Source: CAZAOY01 sp964486925 (GTDB lineage Bacteria > Bacillota > Clostridia > Oscillospirales > Ruminococcaceae). From it: DNA of 24,675 nucleotides. The notes under the pieces are model-generated. The model had not been told where the DNA came from. It did not search any database and saw only the letters and a list, made by a program, of their open reading frames with translations. Position numbers and translations under genes: made by a program. Of this stretch, positions 23,856 through 24,675 are shown piece by piece (position 1 is the first letter of the stretch; each line of letters begins with the position of its first letter). The stretch is taken from contig CAZAOY010000037.1 of assembly GCA_964486925.1 (NCBI GenBank), positions 1 to 24,675 of the forward strand, read 5' to 3'.

Positions 23856-23884
23856 TTGACAAAGAGATATGAATGTGATATAAT
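23856..23884 (+). promoter_or_regulatory. rRNA operon promoter P1
   Basis: TTGACA (23856-23861), 17 bp, TATAAT (23879-23884): full consensus. The predicted transcript starts near 23891 and begins with a hairpin CTGTCC/GGACAG (23892-23908). This belongs to the 530-bp gene-free stretch before the 16S gene. Confidence 0.9.
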
Positions 23885-24008
23885 AAATAAGCTGTCCAGA
23901 GAGGACAGGGACGAGGAAGCGGGTTAGTGCTTTTGAGAGGTTAGAAACGAGTGGAAGTAAAAGAGTAAAAAACTTTGAAAAAAACTTGAAAAAACTTTCA
24001 AAAAGGTA

Positions 24009-24037
24009 TTGACAAAGCGAATCGGATGTGATATAAT
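24009..24037 (+). promoter_or_regulatory. rRNA operon promoter P2
   Basis: TTGACA (24009-24014), 17 bp, TATAAT (24032-24037). P1 and P2 lie 153 bp apart and share the -35 flank, TGTGATATAATA and AAGCTGTC, so they look like a duplication. Tandem strong promoters are usual for rRNA operons. Confidence 0.9.
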
Positions 24038-24125
24038 AGATAAGCTGTCACAGTAAAGGTGAACGAGAGGAGCGAAAGCGATACTCATAAGCTTGGAAAG
24101 GTGCAGTTTGGCTAGTAGCCAAAGG

Positions 24126-24248
24126 AACTTGAAAATTGAACAATAATGAAAATAACGAATTAAGCAAAAGACATACTTAAATCCCTAGAAATTCGAAAGA
24201 GTAACTAGAAAGCGATATAAAGTATAGATTGCTTTGGAAACAAAGCAA
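24126..24248 (+). promoter_or_regulatory. rRNA leader with boxA-like and hairpin elements
   Basis: AACTTGAAAATTGAACA (24126-24142) resembles the Firmicute rRNA leader boxA region. A perfect 8-bp hairpin TTGCTTTG/CAAAGCAA (24229-24236 and 24241-24248) has a GAAA tetraloop like boxB-type elements. Together they suggest Nus-factor antitermination. Leader sequence up to 24342 shows no gene. Confidence 0.55.
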
Positions 24249-24342
24249 GAATGCCAGAAAAGTAATGGAGCGAAAGATTAAACAGCTAGCGATAGCGATT
24301 TAAGGTTATAACGTGTCAGCGATGATACGAAATAATACAATT

Positions 24343-24675
<333 letters not shown>

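Overview
The window is a chromosomal replication-origin neighbourhood of a low-GC Firmicute, most likely a class Clostridia member near the Oscillospiraceae/Ruminococcaceae. The evidence is the classic dnaA/dnaN/yaaA/recF/remB/gyrB order, the divergent rpmH-rnpA-yidD-yidC-jag-mnmE-mnmG-rsmG series, the sequence style of the proteins, and the 5' part of the 16S rRNA. The taxon is an inference from these signatures, not from a database search.

Left arm (1-6641, all minus strand): dnaA, dnaN, yaaA, recF, remB and gyrB are read leftwards, with a possible gyrA start at the extreme edge. The spacers are tight (yaaA/dnaN overlap, recF/remB TAATG overlap, and the gyrB ribosome binding site lies inside the last codons of remB). 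The 340-bp dnaN-dnaA spacer looks like oriC. It has an A+T-rich block next to dnaN, a TAGTAGTAG DnaA-trio-like run, then eight copies of TGTTTA. No canonical TTATCCACA boxes are visible there. Four more TGTTTA copies lie in the dnaA 5' leader, two of them as a perfect inverted repeat just downstream of the dnaA promoter.

Right arm, core part (6816-14127, plus strand): the rpmH promoter diverges from the dnaA promoter. Then come rpmH, rnpA, yidD, yidC and jag (ribosomal protein, RNase P protein, membrane insertion, KH/R3H RNA-binding protein), a terminator, and mnmE-mnmG-rsmG (tRNA wobble-uridine modification and 16S G527 methylation). No noc/parA/parB genes follow rsmG; a bidirectional terminator ends the cluster.

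Right arm, accessory part (14242-23809): a minus-strand M42 peptidase and a MATE efflux pump are followed by a divergent AEC-family transporter and an isolated murD. Next is a tight plus-strand operon of two tandem M42 peptidases, a GNAT acetyltransferase and a PLP enzyme of the methionine gamma-lyase-like / 'aluminium resistance' family. The MATE leader has five copies of the octamer AACTTAAA or its complement. A nested hairpin structure lies between murD and the M42 pair.

End (23810-24675): two near-duplicate strong sigma-A promoters and an rRNA leader with antitermination-like elements precede the 16S rRNA gene, which runs off the edge. Genes on both arms point away from the putative origin, so transcription and replication are largely co-directional.
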